NCBI RefSeq assembly: GCF_900156655.1 | Contig: NZ_FTOG01000010.1 | Location: forward strand, 62,001 to 126,000 | Source of the DNA: Rhodobacter aestuarii | Lineage (GTDB): Bacteria > Pseudomonadota > Alphaproteobacteria > Rhodobacterales > Rhodobacteraceae | DNA: 64,000 bases | Direction of reading: 5' to 3' | Shown here: positions 9,537-18,590 of the stretch, one piece after another | Position numbering within the stretch: position 1 is the stretch's first letter | How the letters are laid out: every line of letters starts with the position of its first letter | The notes under the pieces: model-generated | Told to the model about the DNA's origin: nothing | Databases searched by the model: none | The model's input: only the letters and a program-made list of their open reading frames with translations | Made by a program: the position numbers and the translations under genes

Positions 9537-11046
9537 GGTGTTGATCCTCAACCCCGCTGATACGGTGGCGGTGCTGACCGCCCGCGCGGCGGCGGGGGCG
9601 GACCCGCTTGGTCTTGGGGCGGGCCTTCCCGCGCCCTTGGCAGCGGGGCACAAAATCGCGCGGGTTGCGATGGCGCCGGGCGATGCGGTGGTGAAATTTG
9701 GCCAGATCATTGGTTTGGCCACCGAAGCCATTGCGGCGGGCGCGCATGTACACAGCCACAATTGCGCCTTCAGCGACCATGATCGCGCCTATGCGGTGGG
9801 CGCAGATTTGGCGCAGGCGGAGGCGGCTGTTCCCGCGATGGAGCCGCGCAGCTTCATGGGCTATCAGCGCGGCGATGGCCGGGTTGGCACGCGCAATATG
9901 GTGGCGCTCTGCGCGACGGTGAACTGCTCGGCCACTGTCATTCGCCATGCCGCGCAAGAGCTGATCGCCGAAGGCGCGCTGAAAGACTTCCCCAATGTCG
10001 ATGGTATCGCCGCTTTTGCGCATGGTACGGGCTGCGGCATGGCTGCGACCGGGCGCGGGGCGGATAACCTAGAGCGCGTGCTTTGGGGAACCGCCACCCA
10101 TCCCAATGTGGGGGCGACGATCTTTGTGGGTCTGGGCTGCGAGGTGATGCAGGTCGCGCGGATGCAAGCACGCTTTGGCGATGCCGGCGCAGAGCGGTTT
10201 CACGGCCTGACGATCCAAGAAATGGGCGGCACCCGTGTCACGATTGAGAAGATCAAAGCCGAGGTGCGCCGCCTGCTGCCGCAGGTGAACGCGATCACGC
10301 GTCAGCCTTGCCCGGTTTCGGCCCTGACGATTGGCCTGCAATGCGGCGGGTCGGATGGCTTTTCGGGCATCACCGCAAACCCGGCACTTGGAGTGGCCTC
10401 TGACATGATCGTGGCGCAGGGCGGCACGGTGATCTTATCAGAAACGCCCGAGATTCACGGGGCCGAACAGCTTTTGCTACGCCGCACGACGGCTGATGTG
10501 GCTGACAAGCTCACCGGCTGTTTGGCGTGGTGGGAAGACTATTCCGCCCAAGGCGGCGGGTCGATGGACAACAACCCCTCTCCGGGCAACAAGCAAGGTG
10601 GTATCACCACGATCTTGGAAAAGTCGCTTGGTGCTGTCGCCAAGGCGGGCTCCACCCCCTTGCGCGCCTATTATGACTATGCCGAACAGGTTACGGCCAA
10701 GGGCCTCGTCTATATGGATACGCCCGGCTATGATCCGGTTTCTGCCACCGGGCAGATTGCGGGCGGGGCGCAGTTGATTGTGTTCACCACCGGGCGCGGC
10801 TCTGCCTTTGGCTCAAAACCCGCTCCCACAATCAAGATTGCCACCTCGGATCGGCTGTTTGCGGCTATGCCCGAAGATATGGATCTGAACGCCGGCGATG
10901 TGCTTGCGGGGGTAACTTTGGCCGAGAAGGGCGCGCAAATCTTTGAAGAGATCTTGCGCGTGGCCTCGGGCGGTGTGACGAAATCTGAGGCCCAAGGCCT
11001 TGGTGATAATGAATTCCTGCCGTGGCAGGTTGGCGCGGTAATGTGA
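9529..11046 (+). CDS. uxaA: Altronate dehydratase
   Basis: A 505-residue protein close to E. coli UxaA (495). It dehydrates D-altronate to 2-keto-3-deoxygluconate, the galacturonate branch. The N-terminal 90 residues form the SAF domain (GHKIARVAMAPGDAVVKFG, HVHSHN), and the main domain starts with GYQRGDGRVGTRN. FAHGTGCGM, LQCGGSDGFSGITANPA and MDNNPSPGNKQGGITTILEK are conserved dehydratase blocks. It overlaps uxuA by 8 bases. Confidence 0.96.
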   Translation: MAEVLILNPADTVAVLTARAAAGADPLGLGAGLPAPLAAGHKIARVAMAPGDAVVKFGQIIGLATEAIAAGAHVHSHNCAFSDHDRAYAVGADLAQAEAAVPAMEPRSFMGYQRGDGRVGTRNMVALCATVNCSATVIRHAAQELIAEGALKDFPNVDGIAAFAHGTGCGMAATGRGADNLERVLWGTATHPNVGATIFVGLGCEVMQVARMQARFGDAGAERFHGLTIQEMGGTRVTIEKIKAEVRRLLPQVNAITRQPCPVSALTIGLQCGGSDGFSGITANPALGVASDMIVAQGGTVILSETPEIHGAEQLLLRRTTADVADKLTGCLAWWEDYSAQGGGSMDNNPSPGNKQGGITTILEKSLGAVAKAGSTPLRAYYDYAEQVTAKGLVYMDTPGYDPVSATGQIAGGAQLIVFTTGRGSAFGSKPAPTIKIATSDRLFAAMPEDMDLNAGDVLAGVTLAEKGAQIFEEILRVASGGVTKSEAQGLGDNEFLPWQVGAVM

Positions 11047-11053
11047 GGACCCC

Positions 11054-11920
11054 ATGAAGATTGCCTGTGTTGGCGAAGCGATGATCGAGTTGAACCCGGA
11101 TCGCGCGGGGGCCCAAATCGGCTATGCGGGTGACACGCTCAACACCGCGATCTACCTCGCACGCGGGTTCCCGCAGGCGCAGGTTGAGTTTGTGACGGTG
11201 CTGGGCAGTGACGCGATGTCGGCGCGGATGGAGGCGTTTATTCGCTCCGAAGGGGTGGGAACGTCTTGCATCACCCATCACGCCGACCGTCTGCCGGGTG
11301 TCTATGTGATTGCCACCGACGCGGCTGGGGAGCGCAGCTTTAGCTATTGGCGCAACCAATCCGCCGCGCGCACGCTTTTTGAAGATGGGTTCGCCCAGCT
11401 TGAAGGCATGGATGTGATCTATCTCAGCGCCATCACGCTTGCGATCTTGCCGCCCGATGTGCGTGCGCATCTGATCGAGCATTTGGCGCAGCATCAGGCG
11501 ACGGTGGTGTTTGACAGCAACTACCGCCCGCGTCTGTGGGAAAACGAGACGACCGCCCGCAAGACAATCTCGGCAGCTTGGGAAGTCACCGATATCGCGC
11601 TGCCCTCGGTCGATGACGAGATGGCGCTTGGTGGCGAGAGCGATCCGGTTGAAGTGCTCAAACGGTTCCGCGCGGCGGGGTTCACCGAAGGCGCGCTCAA
11701 ATGCGGCGCGGCCGGGGCCATGCCTTTTGATGCTACTGTGACCGCGCCGCCCTATGCGCCTGCGCCGCGTGTGGTGGATACCACCGCCGCCGGCGACAGT
11801 TTCAACGGCGCCTATCTGGCGGCGGTGCTTCAGGGCGCTTCTGAGGCCGAGGCTTTGGGGCGCGCGCATCTGCAAGCCTGTGCGGTGATTGCACAACCGG
11901 GCGCGATCATCCCGCGCTAA
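11054..11920 (+). CDS. kdgK: 2-keto-3-deoxygluconate kinase (PfkB family)
   Basis: A 288-residue PfkB-type sugar kinase that phosphorylates 2-keto-3-deoxygluconate, where all branches of the operon meet, giving KDPG. The C-terminal signature DTTAAGDSFNGAYLAA contains the catalytic Asp and anion hole. VFDSNYRPRLW is the mid-protein block common to KdgK. GAGGACCCC lies before the ATG, 7 bases after uxaA. It is the last gene of the operon and is followed by a terminator-like hairpin. No KDPG aldolase gene follows. Confidence 0.93.
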   Translation: MKIACVGEAMIELNPDRAGAQIGYAGDTLNTAIYLARGFPQAQVEFVTVLGSDAMSARMEAFIRSEGVGTSCITHHADRLPGVYVIATDAAGERSFSYWRNQSAARTLFEDGFAQLEGMDVIYLSAITLAILPPDVRAHLIEHLAQHQATVVFDSNYRPRLWENETTARKTISAAWEVTDIALPSVDDEMALGGESDPVEVLKRFRAAGFTEGALKCGAAGAMPFDATVTAPPYAPAPRVVDTTAAGDSFNGAYLAAVLQGASEAEALGRAHLQACAVIAQPGAIIPR

Positions 11921-11961
11921 GGGCGGCTTGGCGGTGCGATGTTCTGCATCGCATCGGTGCA

Positions 11962-11977
11962 AAATGATGCATCATTT
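11962..11977. promoter_or_regulatory. Perfect 16-bp palindrome containing TGATGCATCA (copy 1)
   Basis: AAATGATGCATCATTT is a perfect palindrome, 41 bases after kdgK and 122 bases before the acyl-CoA dehydrogenase start. The same 10-bp core occurs at 13273 and 22464. The form suits a LacI- or GntR-family operator. It lies before the kdgK terminator hairpin, so it could affect either neighbour. Function is inferred. Confidence 0.5.
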
Positions 11978-11995
11978 GATGATTTGATGTGATTT

Positions 11996-12020
11996 AGGCC
12001 CGCTTGAGCGGGCCTCTTTC
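11996..12020 (+). terminator. Terminator of the uronate operon
   Basis: AGGCCCGC (11996-12003) pairs with GCGGGCCT (12008-12015) around TTGA, followed by CTTTC. An 8-bp G+C-rich stem with a short pyrimidine tail after kdgK. Confidence 0.65.
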
Positions 12021-12099
12021 ATTTGGGTGCGGGGGCAATGCTAGACCGATGCGCCCACCCTCCTTAGGCAGAGGCAGTGCTTCCAGCCTTGAGGATGAT

Positions 12100-13275
12100 A
12101 TGGATCTGAGCCTTTCCCACGAGCAAAAACTTCTTGTGCAAACTGTGCGCGATTTCATTGCCGAAGAGCTTGCGCCGCTTGAGGCGGAGGTCGAGGAAAA
12201 CGGCGCTTTGGCGCAGGAAAAGGCTGATACGATCTTTGCGAAAAGCCGCGACCTTGGGCTTTATGCGATGAACATCCCCGAAGAATTTGGCGGCGGCGGT
12301 CTCAGCGCTTTTGACACGATGCTGGTCGAGGAACAGTTTGGCCGCACCACCGATATTTTGGTGCGCCGCGCCTTTGGCAACGTGTATGAAGTGCTGCTCG
12401 CCTGCCAAGGCGAACAGATCGAGCGTTGGCTGACCCCGACCGTGCGGGGGGGGCGCGTCTGCTCCATCGCCATCACCGAACCCGGTGCGGGCTCTGACGC
12501 AGCTTCCATCCGCACCAAAGCGGTGGAAAACGGGCAGGGGGGCTGGAAGCTTTCGGGCTCCAAACACTTCATTTCGGATGGCTTTGTGTCGGACTTTTTC
12601 GTTGTCTCTGCGGTCACAGACCCAGACAAAGGCGCGAAGGGTATCTCTTTGTTCTTGGTTGATAAAGGCGCGCCGGGGCTGACCATTGGGCGCGATCAGC
12701 CAATGATGGGGCTGCGCGGCACGTCCCATGTAGAACTCAGCTTTGATGAGGTGCCGCTGAAGCCCATCCATATGCTGGGCGAGCGCGGCATGGGGTTCCG
12801 CATGGCGCTTGGGGTTTTGGGCCGGGTGCGGCTGGCGCAGGTGGGCGCGCGCTCGATTGGCAAGGCCACCAAAGTGCTGGATCTGATGATCGACTACGCG
12901 CGTGAACGGAAGCAATTCGGCCATGCGATTGGCGAGTTCCAACTCGTGGCGCAGATGCTGGCCGACAGCGCGATGGAGATCAACGCGGCGCGTTTGGCGC
13001 TGTGGCAAACCGCTGTGGAGATTGACGAGGGTAAAGACCCGCGCACGCGCATCAGCCTTGTGAAGGTGCAAGCGGCAGAAACGCTAGGCAGGGTGGTTGA
13101 CCGCGCGGTGCAGGTCTTTGGCGGGATGGGCTTTTGCAAAGACCTGCCGATTGAGCGCTATTACCGCGATGCCCGCATCTACCGGATTTTTGACGGCACC
13201 TCGGAAATTCACCGCACCGTTATGGGGCGCTCTTTGATGAAGGGTGAGCCGGGCCTTTACGACCCGTTTGCATGA
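12100..13275 (+). CDS. Acyl-CoA dehydrogenase family protein
   Basis: A 391-residue FAD-dependent acyl-CoA dehydrogenase. SIAITEPGAGSDAASIRT is the conserved flavin/substrate block, and VQVFGGMGFCKDLPIERYYRDAR is the C-terminal family signature. The residue that is Glu in medium-chain enzymes (YEGT) is Asp365 here (FDGTSEIHR), as in some ACAD10/11-like proteins. GAGG lies before the ATG at 12100; an upstream in-frame start has no good ribosome site. It is convergent with quiC1. The substrate is unknown; a link to the CoA-transferase at 22.6 kb is suggested by shared upstream palindromes. Confidence 0.88.
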   Translation: MDLSLSHEQKLLVQTVRDFIAEELAPLEAEVEENGALAQEKADTIFAKSRDLGLYAMNIPEEFGGGGLSAFDTMLVEEQFGRTTDILVRRAFGNVYEVLLACQGEQIERWLTPTVRGGRVCSIAITEPGAGSDAASIRTKAVENGQGGWKLSGSKHFISDGFVSDFFVVSAVTDPDKGAKGISLFLVDKGAPGLTIGRDQPMMGLRGTSHVELSFDEVPLKPIHMLGERGMGFRMALGVLGRVRLAQVGARSIGKATKVLDLMIDYARERKQFGHAIGEFQLVAQMLADSAMEINAARLALWQTAVEIDEGKDPRTRISLVKVQAAETLGRVVDRAVQVFGGMGFCKDLPIERYYRDARIYRIFDGTSEIHRTVMGRSLMKGEPGLYDPFA

Positions 13276-13282
13276 TGCATCA
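13273..13282. promoter_or_regulatory. TGATGCATCA palindrome (copy 2)
   Basis: The core TGATGCATCA includes the stop codon of the acyl-CoA dehydrogenase gene and lies 33 bases from the convergent end of quiC1. No start codon is nearby, so this copy may be chance or an auxiliary site. Confidence 0.3.
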
Positions 13283-13314
13283 ATGAGCGTAGGAAACGAT
13301 CAGGCGCTGCCCTT

Positions 13315-15138
13315 TTACAGAAGGTGCAGCGCCTCTTCGGCTTCAATCTCGCGCAGCTGCGCGAGCATCCGCACCGGAGCATTGGCCGCGCCCATGCCCG
13401 TATAGCCGCGCCGTTCCACCACCTCAAAGAAGAAGCCGTTGATCGCGCGGGTATAAAGCTGCAGGTAGGTGCCGCGCTCATCGCGGTCATACATCAAATT
13501 GCCCTCGCGCAGGCGGGCGATGAAATCGGGCGCAAGGTCGAAGCGCAGCGCCAAATCTTCATAGTAATTTGCCGGCACGCTTAGCAGGTCTTGCGGTTCC
13601 ATTTTCGCGGCTAGGCCAAAGATTTCGTCGCTTGCAAGCGCGATATGATGGAAGGGCGCAAAGCCCGATTTGCCAAGGAAGCGCTGCGTCGTGGTGCCCG
13701 CGCCAAAGCTCGCGTTGAGTGACATGCGGAAAGCGGCGCTGTCGTTGACGAGCGTGCGCGAATGCACCGTTCCATGCGGGTCAAGCACGTCGCGCAGCTC
13801 GTGCGCGCGTAAATCAAAGGTGGCGCGGTAGAACAGAAGCCCCGACAGGAACAGGTTCGGCTGCAGCGCTTGCGCGACATGGTCGATATGGGTAAGCCCA
13901 TCGCCCGGTTTCGCCCCCGTCGCGGTGAATTCAGAGCCCGGGGTGAACGCCTCGGGCTGCAAGAACAGCACCGATCCGCCGGGGCCGCGCAGCCGCGCCA
14001 GCCCATAGGGCTCGGCCAGTTCCACCGCCTCGCCATGAAAGCGCCCGATCCGGTCGAGCATCAGCGGCATATCGTTGACGACAAGGCCGACCCCAGAAAC
14101 AGAGGCGCCCTGCACAAGATAGATCGAATGCGCAAGGCCGCGCGCTGCAGTGTTCAGCGCAAGGGTGATTTGCCCCTGTCGCCACAGGCTGACGGCCCCG
14201 TTTTCATGGGTTTTGGCAAAGCCAAGCGCGGTGAACAGGCGGATGAAATCGTCGGCATCCTCACCTTGCGCGGTGAACTCGACAAGCCCCGGGGCCTGCA
14301 CGTCCGAACGCGGATGCGCCCCGCGGGCATGGGTTTCTTCGAGCAGGTGAAAGGCCCGCATCGCATCTTCGGCAATCCGCGTGGCGGGCAAAGAGCGGAT
14401 CTGGTCGTTGAAGGTCTCAATCGAGAGCGGGCCTTCGAAGCCTTGCACCACAAGCTGGCTGTAAAGCGCGGCGACGGGCAGCGTGCCTTGCCCCGGAAAC
14501 AGCCGAAAAGAGGCGGCAATCAGCGCCGGGTCAATGCGGGTGGTGGGCGTGTCGGCGAGGTGAACCAAAAAGATGTCCTTCGGTTCAATCTCGCGCAGGG
14601 TGGCCAGCGCATCTTCCAGCGAGCCACTGGCCGAGGCGAACAGGTGCACTGTGCCGATCACAAGGCCGAAATTGGCGCGCCCCACGGCCTTCACAGCCTC
14701 ATAAGCGGCGGTGACGGAGGTGATCTGGCGCGACGAGGCCAGCGCCTCATAGCCCACTTTCAGCCCGCGCGACGCGGCCATATCGGCCAAAAGGCGCAAA
14801 TCTTCTAGCGCACCAGCGGCATTGCTGTCGGCGCGGGTATTGGCGCACAGGATCAGCATTTCCGCGCCGATCCGCTGCGCAAGGTCGAGGAACTTTTCCG
14901 CCCGTGCCAAAGCCTCGGTCCGCGCGGCGCCTGTCAGCCCCTCAAAGTCGCGCAAAGATTGCAGCGACAGGATTTTGATCCCAGCTTCGCGCGCGAAGGG
15001 GCCGATATCGTCGGGCGTGCCCTCAAAGCCGATGATGTCTTCGCGGAAAAGCTCAATCGCGTCGAAGCCATTTTCGGCGGCGGCGGTGATCTTATCTTCA
15101 AGCTGGCCGGAGAAGGAAATCGAGGAGATCGCGCGCAT
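13315..15138 (-). CDS. quiC1: 3-dehydroshikimate dehydratase, two-domain type (TIM barrel plus HPPD-like domain)
   Basis: A 607-residue fusion. Residues about 1-265 form a sugar-phosphate-isomerase-like TIM barrel (FDAIELFREDI, FLVHLADTPTTRIDPAL). Residues about 290-607 form a VOC fold like 4-hydroxyphenylpyruvate dioxygenase, with metal ligands in LTHIDHVAQ, FHHIALASDE and FFEVVERRGYTG. This architecture is that of QuiC1, which converts 3-dehydroshikimate to protocatechuate in quinate/shikimate catabolism. GGAGG sits 5 bases before the ATG. Protocatechuate-degrading genes are not in the window. aroQ and aroE-like genes lie 10 kb away in the same region, supporting the role. Confidence 0.85.
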   Translation of the reverse strand: MRAISSISFSGQLEDKITAAAENGFDAIELFREDIIGFEGTPDDIGPFAREAGIKILSLQSLRDFEGLTGAARTEALARAEKFLDLAQRIGAEMLILCANTRADSNAAGALEDLRLLADMAASRGLKVGYEALASSRQITSVTAAYEAVKAVGRANFGLVIGTVHLFASASGSLEDALATLREIEPKDIFLVHLADTPTTRIDPALIAASFRLFPGQGTLPVAALYSQLVVQGFEGPLSIETFNDQIRSLPATRIAEDAMRAFHLLEETHARGAHPRSDVQAPGLVEFTAQGEDADDFIRLFTALGFAKTHENGAVSLWRQGQITLALNTAARGLAHSIYLVQGASVSGVGLVVNDMPLMLDRIGRFHGEAVELAEPYGLARLRGPGGSVLFLQPEAFTPGSEFTATGAKPGDGLTHIDHVAQALQPNLFLSGLLFYRATFDLRAHELRDVLDPHGTVHSRTLVNDSAAFRMSLNASFGAGTTTQRFLGKSGFAPFHHIALASDEIFGLAAKMEPQDLLSVPANYYEDLALRFDLAPDFIARLREGNLMYDRDERGTYLQLYTRAINGFFFEVVERRGYTGMGAANAPVRMLAQLREIEAEEALHLL

Positions 15139-15359
15139 CAGGGCCTCCGGGCGGTGCAGTGATCTGCAAGCGGTTGTTATTCTTGATCTGGGGGCCGTTG
15201 CTGGCCCGGTTCGGCGCCAGTTTAGTCGAAGCCGGGCGGCAGGTGCAAACCGCAAATGGGGAGGGAGCGCTTTGCCCTGCCGCCCGCCTTATTCCCTGCC
15301 CGCTGGCCCACGTGGCAGGGTCCAGGGCCGCCGGGGTAGGGGCGGCCCGTGGTTCTGGT

Positions 15360-17156
15360 TTAGTCGGTGGTCACGTGACCCACGCCGCCCTCGGGCGAGT
15401 AGATGTCAAGGATGTTCCAATGACCCGAGGTGGGGGTGGGGTTGTTGATCATCGCGACATCAATCACCGTGGGCTTGCCCGAGGCAATCGCGGCCTCTAG
15501 TGCCGGTTTGAACTCGGCGGCGGAGGCCACACGCACACCTTCCACGCCATAGGCGCGGGCGATGGCGGCGTAATCGGGCGTTTGCTCCAGCGGGCTTTCG
15601 GCCTTTTGGAAGGTGGTGCCGTAGGTCAGATCATAATGCGCCTTTTGCAGCCCCGCGATGGTGCCAAAGGCGTTGTTGTTCATCACCACCCAAATCACGG
15701 CGAGCCCCTCAGCCGCAGCCGTCGCCAGAACGGCGGGGTTCTGGCCAAAGCCCCCATCCCCCACAAGCGAGATCACCACGCGATCAGGGGCCGCCACTTT
15801 GGCGCCCACAGCGGCGGGCGGGCCAAAGCCCATCGTCGCAAAACCACCCGGGATCAGGATCGAGCCGGGGGTGTAGATGTCAAACTGCTGCGCGACGCCG
15901 TTTTTGTTCCAACCCACATCCGAGGTCAGGATTGCGTCGCGCGGCATCGCGGCGCGCAGATCGGCCAAGATGCGCTCTGGCATCATCGGGAAGGCGTCTG
16001 AGGTTTGCATCGCTGTGTTCGAGGCTTTGAACTCGGCGCGGAACTTCGCGATTTCGGCGACCAGTTCGGGGCGTTGCACGCCTTCGGGGCACATCTCTTT
16101 GGCGACCCGCACCAGCACTTTCAGCGCGGCTTTCAAGTCTGCCACCGCGCCAATGTCGACCGGGTAATTGCGCCCGATTTCTTGCGGCTCGATGTCGATA
16201 TGGATCAGGCTGGTTTTGCCCGGCCCAATGTCGAACGTATATTCCGGATACCACGAGGAACTATCGGCTTCCTTGAAGCGGCTGCCAAGCGCCAAGAGCC
16301 AATCCGCCCCAAGCGTTTGCGCATTGGTGAAGCTTGTGCCCCAAAAGCCGGTCATCCCCAGCACCAGCGGATGATCATCTGGCAGGCAGCCTTTGCCCAT
16401 CAGCGAATGGGCGACGGGCAATTGCAGATGGTCAACCAGCGCTTTGAGCTCATCCCACGCTTTCGCCAGCGCGACGCCGCCGCCGGCGTAGATCACCGGG
16501 CGCTCTGCGGAAAGCAGTTTGCCGACAATCTCCCGCGCGGTTTCGTCATCGAGCGAGGGTTTGCGCAGTTCTTTGGCATTGGCCGAGAGCCGATCCCACA
16601 GCGCATTCGGAACCTGCGCCGAGAAGTAATCCATCGGCACGTTCACAAGCACAGGGCCGGGTTGGCCGGATTCCGCCAAAGCGAAGGCTTTTTCCATGAT
16701 TTCGGGCAGCAGTTCGGGGGTATCGACCCGCCAAGCGCGTTTCACGAAGGGGCGGTAAATCTCATACTGGCTGCCATCGGCGTGCAGGTTCACCTCTTGG
16801 TGCGGGTGCTTGCCGTAGTAATAAGACGGGATATCGCCCGCGATCACCACCATCGGGATGCAATCAAGCGCGGCATTCGCCACTCCGGTGGCCGCATTGG
16901 TCAGGCCCGGGGAAAGGTGGCTCAGCACGACCGAGGCTTTTCCGGTTACCCGCGCATAACCATCGGCGGCGTGGCTCGCGATTTGCTCATGGCGCACGTT
17001 CACAAACTCAATGCCGCTTTCCGCCATCGCCGCCAAAACGGCGATATTGGTGTGCCCGCACAGGCCAAAGACGTGTTTCACGCCCCGGCCTTCAAGGTAG
17101 CGGCAAAGCTGGTTCGAGATCAGGTCTTTGCCCGGTTCGATATGCGTCGTGACCAT
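15360..17156 (-). CDS. TPP-dependent acetolactate synthase-like enzyme of unknown substrate
   Basis: A 598-residue member of the ThDP-enzyme superfamily. The N-terminal part has GHTNIAVLAAM and RHEQIASHAADGYARVTGK, including the catalytic Glu. The C-terminal cofactor motif runs from GDGGFGQNP to MNNNAFG. It does not read like Xsc, oxalyl-CoA decarboxylase or classical IlvB in its middle block (YYYGKHPHQEVNLHADGSQY). It is the last of four genes on this strand, 2 bases after the aldehyde dehydrogenase stop. A carboligase, decarboxylase or C-C lyase that makes an aldehyde for its neighbour is plausible. The exact reaction is unknown. Confidence 0.8.
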   Translation of the reverse strand: MVTTHIEPGKDLISNQLCRYLEGRGVKHVFGLCGHTNIAVLAAMAESGIEFVNVRHEQIASHAADGYARVTGKASVVLSHLSPGLTNAATGVANAALDCIPMVVIAGDIPSYYYGKHPHQEVNLHADGSQYEIYRPFVKRAWRVDTPELLPEIMEKAFALAESGQPGPVLVNVPMDYFSAQVPNALWDRLSANAKELRKPSLDDETAREIVGKLLSAERPVIYAGGGVALAKAWDELKALVDHLQLPVAHSLMGKGCLPDDHPLVLGMTGFWGTSFTNAQTLGADWLLALGSRFKEADSSSWYPEYTFDIGPGKTSLIHIDIEPQEIGRNYPVDIGAVADLKAALKVLVRVAKEMCPEGVQRPELVAEIAKFRAEFKASNTAMQTSDAFPMMPERILADLRAAMPRDAILTSDVGWNKNGVAQQFDIYTPGSILIPGGFATMGFGPPAAVGAKVAAPDRVVISLVGDGGFGQNPAVLATAAAEGLAVIWVVMNNNAFGTIAGLQKAHYDLTYGTTFQKAESPLEQTPDYAAIARAYGVEGVRVASAAEFKPALEAAIASGKPTVIDVAMINNPTPTSGHWNILDIYSPEGGVGHVTTD

Positions 17157-17158
17157 TC

Positions 17159-18565
17159 TTACATGACCTCGGTGTTGTAGAATTCGCCAAAGAGCTCTTC
17201 GTCCGAGGGGCGGTCCATCGGGATCGGGCGCGCGACCCACGTCACGTTCATGTAGTGCTTGAGCGAGACGTTCTCGTTGGTGATGTTGCCGCCCCAGATG
17301 CCGCAGCCAAGCGACGAGGTCATTGGCATGCCGTTTTCAAACGAACCCGCATTGGCCTTGGATTGCGGCTGGCGCACCATCACGCGGCTGACCGGCGCGT
17401 TTTCGGCGTGGCGCAGGATATGCTCTTCGTTGAAGGAATAAATCCCGCAGCTATGGCCCTTGCCGCCCACGTCATAGATCGCGCGGACTTTGGCGAGCGC
17501 ATCGTCAAAGTCGGCGGCTTTATAAAGCGCCATCGTGACCGAGAGTTTCTCGCCCGAGAATTTATGCTCTTTGCCGATCTCGTCTTGTTCGACCATCAGG
17601 AACTTGCGGTCTTCGGGGATGGTGAAGCCCGCAAATTCGGCAATCCGCTGCGCGGCAATCGCCACGGTTTCAATGCGGCGGGAGCCGTCTTCTTTCCACA
17701 GTGCTTTCGCCAGAAGCTCTTTTTCTTCGGCGGTGCACAGATAACCACCTTCGCGGATCAGCGCGGCTTTCATTGCGTCATAAACAGCGGAATGGATGAC
17801 CAAGTTGCCATCGGCCGAACAGCCCGAGCCGAAATCCGAGGTTTTCGAGATGCGCGAGTTCATCGCCGCTTCATCAATATCGGCGTCGGCATCAATCACC
17901 ATCGTCGCATTGCCCGCGCCCACGCCATAAGCCGGTTTGCCCGAGGAATAGGCCGCCTGCACCATCGGCTTGCCGCCCGTCGCCATCGTCAGATCGCAAT
18001 GGGCCATCAGGTAATCGGTCATCGGGATCGAGGGGTTCTCGACACATTGGAAAATGTCGCGCGGCGCGCCCAGTTTGGCGAGCGTTTCGCGCATCACGCG
18101 CACCATCTCAAAGGTGGTTTTCTTGGCCCGCGGGTGGGGCGAAAAGATCACCGCGTCTTTGCATTTGATCGCATAAATGCCGGTCACCGGGGGGGTGAGC
18201 TCGGGGTTGGTGGTCGGAATGAGCGAGGCAATGACGCCTGCGGGCTTGGCAATTTTGGTCAAGCCTTTTGCGGTGTCTTCTTCGATCACGCCAACCGATT
18301 TGCCGCGCAAAGCATCGCGCAACACGCCCAAGATTTTGAAGCGTTTGCCCGCGCGGCCCGCACGGTCGCCAATGCCGCTTTCATCCACGCCCATCTGGGC
18401 AATGCGCAAGAAGGTGGTTTCGTTGCCGCAGTTCCAGCCAAGCGCACGGGCCAGACGGTCCACCTGCTCTTGATCGTAGTCTTTGATTTCTTCCATCGCG
18501 GCACGCGCGCGGGCGATCATCGCATCGGCGGTCGCCATTTCTTCTTGGGTGAGTTCACGGGCCAT
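17159..18565 (-). CDS. Acylating (CoA-dependent) aldehyde dehydrogenase, SauS/EutE-like
   Basis: A 468-residue NAD-dependent aldehyde dehydrogenase of the CoA-acylating branch. SLIPTTNPELTPPVTGIYAI and FSPHPRAKKTTFEMVRVM are typical, and the catalytic Cys lies in FGSGCSADGNLV. It resembles sulfoacetaldehyde dehydrogenase SauS and EutE-type proteins, which turn an aldehyde and CoA into an acyl-CoA. AGGAG precedes the ATG. No sulfonate gene is nearby, so the sulfoacetaldehyde role is not supported by context. It more likely handles the aldehyde product of the adjacent TPP enzyme. Confidence 0.82.
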   Translation of the reverse strand: MARELTQEEMATADAMIARARAAMEEIKDYDQEQVDRLARALGWNCGNETTFLRIAQMGVDESGIGDRAGRAGKRFKILGVLRDALRGKSVGVIEEDTAKGLTKIAKPAGVIASLIPTTNPELTPPVTGIYAIKCKDAVIFSPHPRAKKTTFEMVRVMRETLAKLGAPRDIFQCVENPSIPMTDYLMAHCDLTMATGGKPMVQAAYSSGKPAYGVGAGNATMVIDADADIDEAAMNSRISKTSDFGSGCSADGNLVIHSAVYDAMKAALIREGGYLCTAEEKELLAKALWKEDGSRRIETVAIAAQRIAEFAGFTIPEDRKFLMVEQDEIGKEHKFSGEKLSVTMALYKAADFDDALAKVRAIYDVGGKGHSCGIYSFNEEHILRHAENAPVSRVMVRQPQSKANAGSFENGMPMTSSLGCGIWGGNITNENVSLKHYMNVTWVARPIPMDRPSDEELFGEFYNTEVM

Positions 18566-18590
18566 ATTGGGTCTCCTGAGTGGCTGGCGC

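Noticed and set aside
15325-15348. Terminator of the TPP-enzyme operon
   Set aside because: GGGCCGCC pairs with GGCGGCCC but no T run follows in the minus-strand direction; termination remains unclear in the 221-base gap that holds no gene.
15360-17156. Sulfoacetaldehyde acetyltransferase (Xsc) or oxalyl-CoA decarboxylase
   Set aside because: The N-terminal and middle blocks do not match what I recall of either family, and no sulfonate or oxalate partner genes are near.
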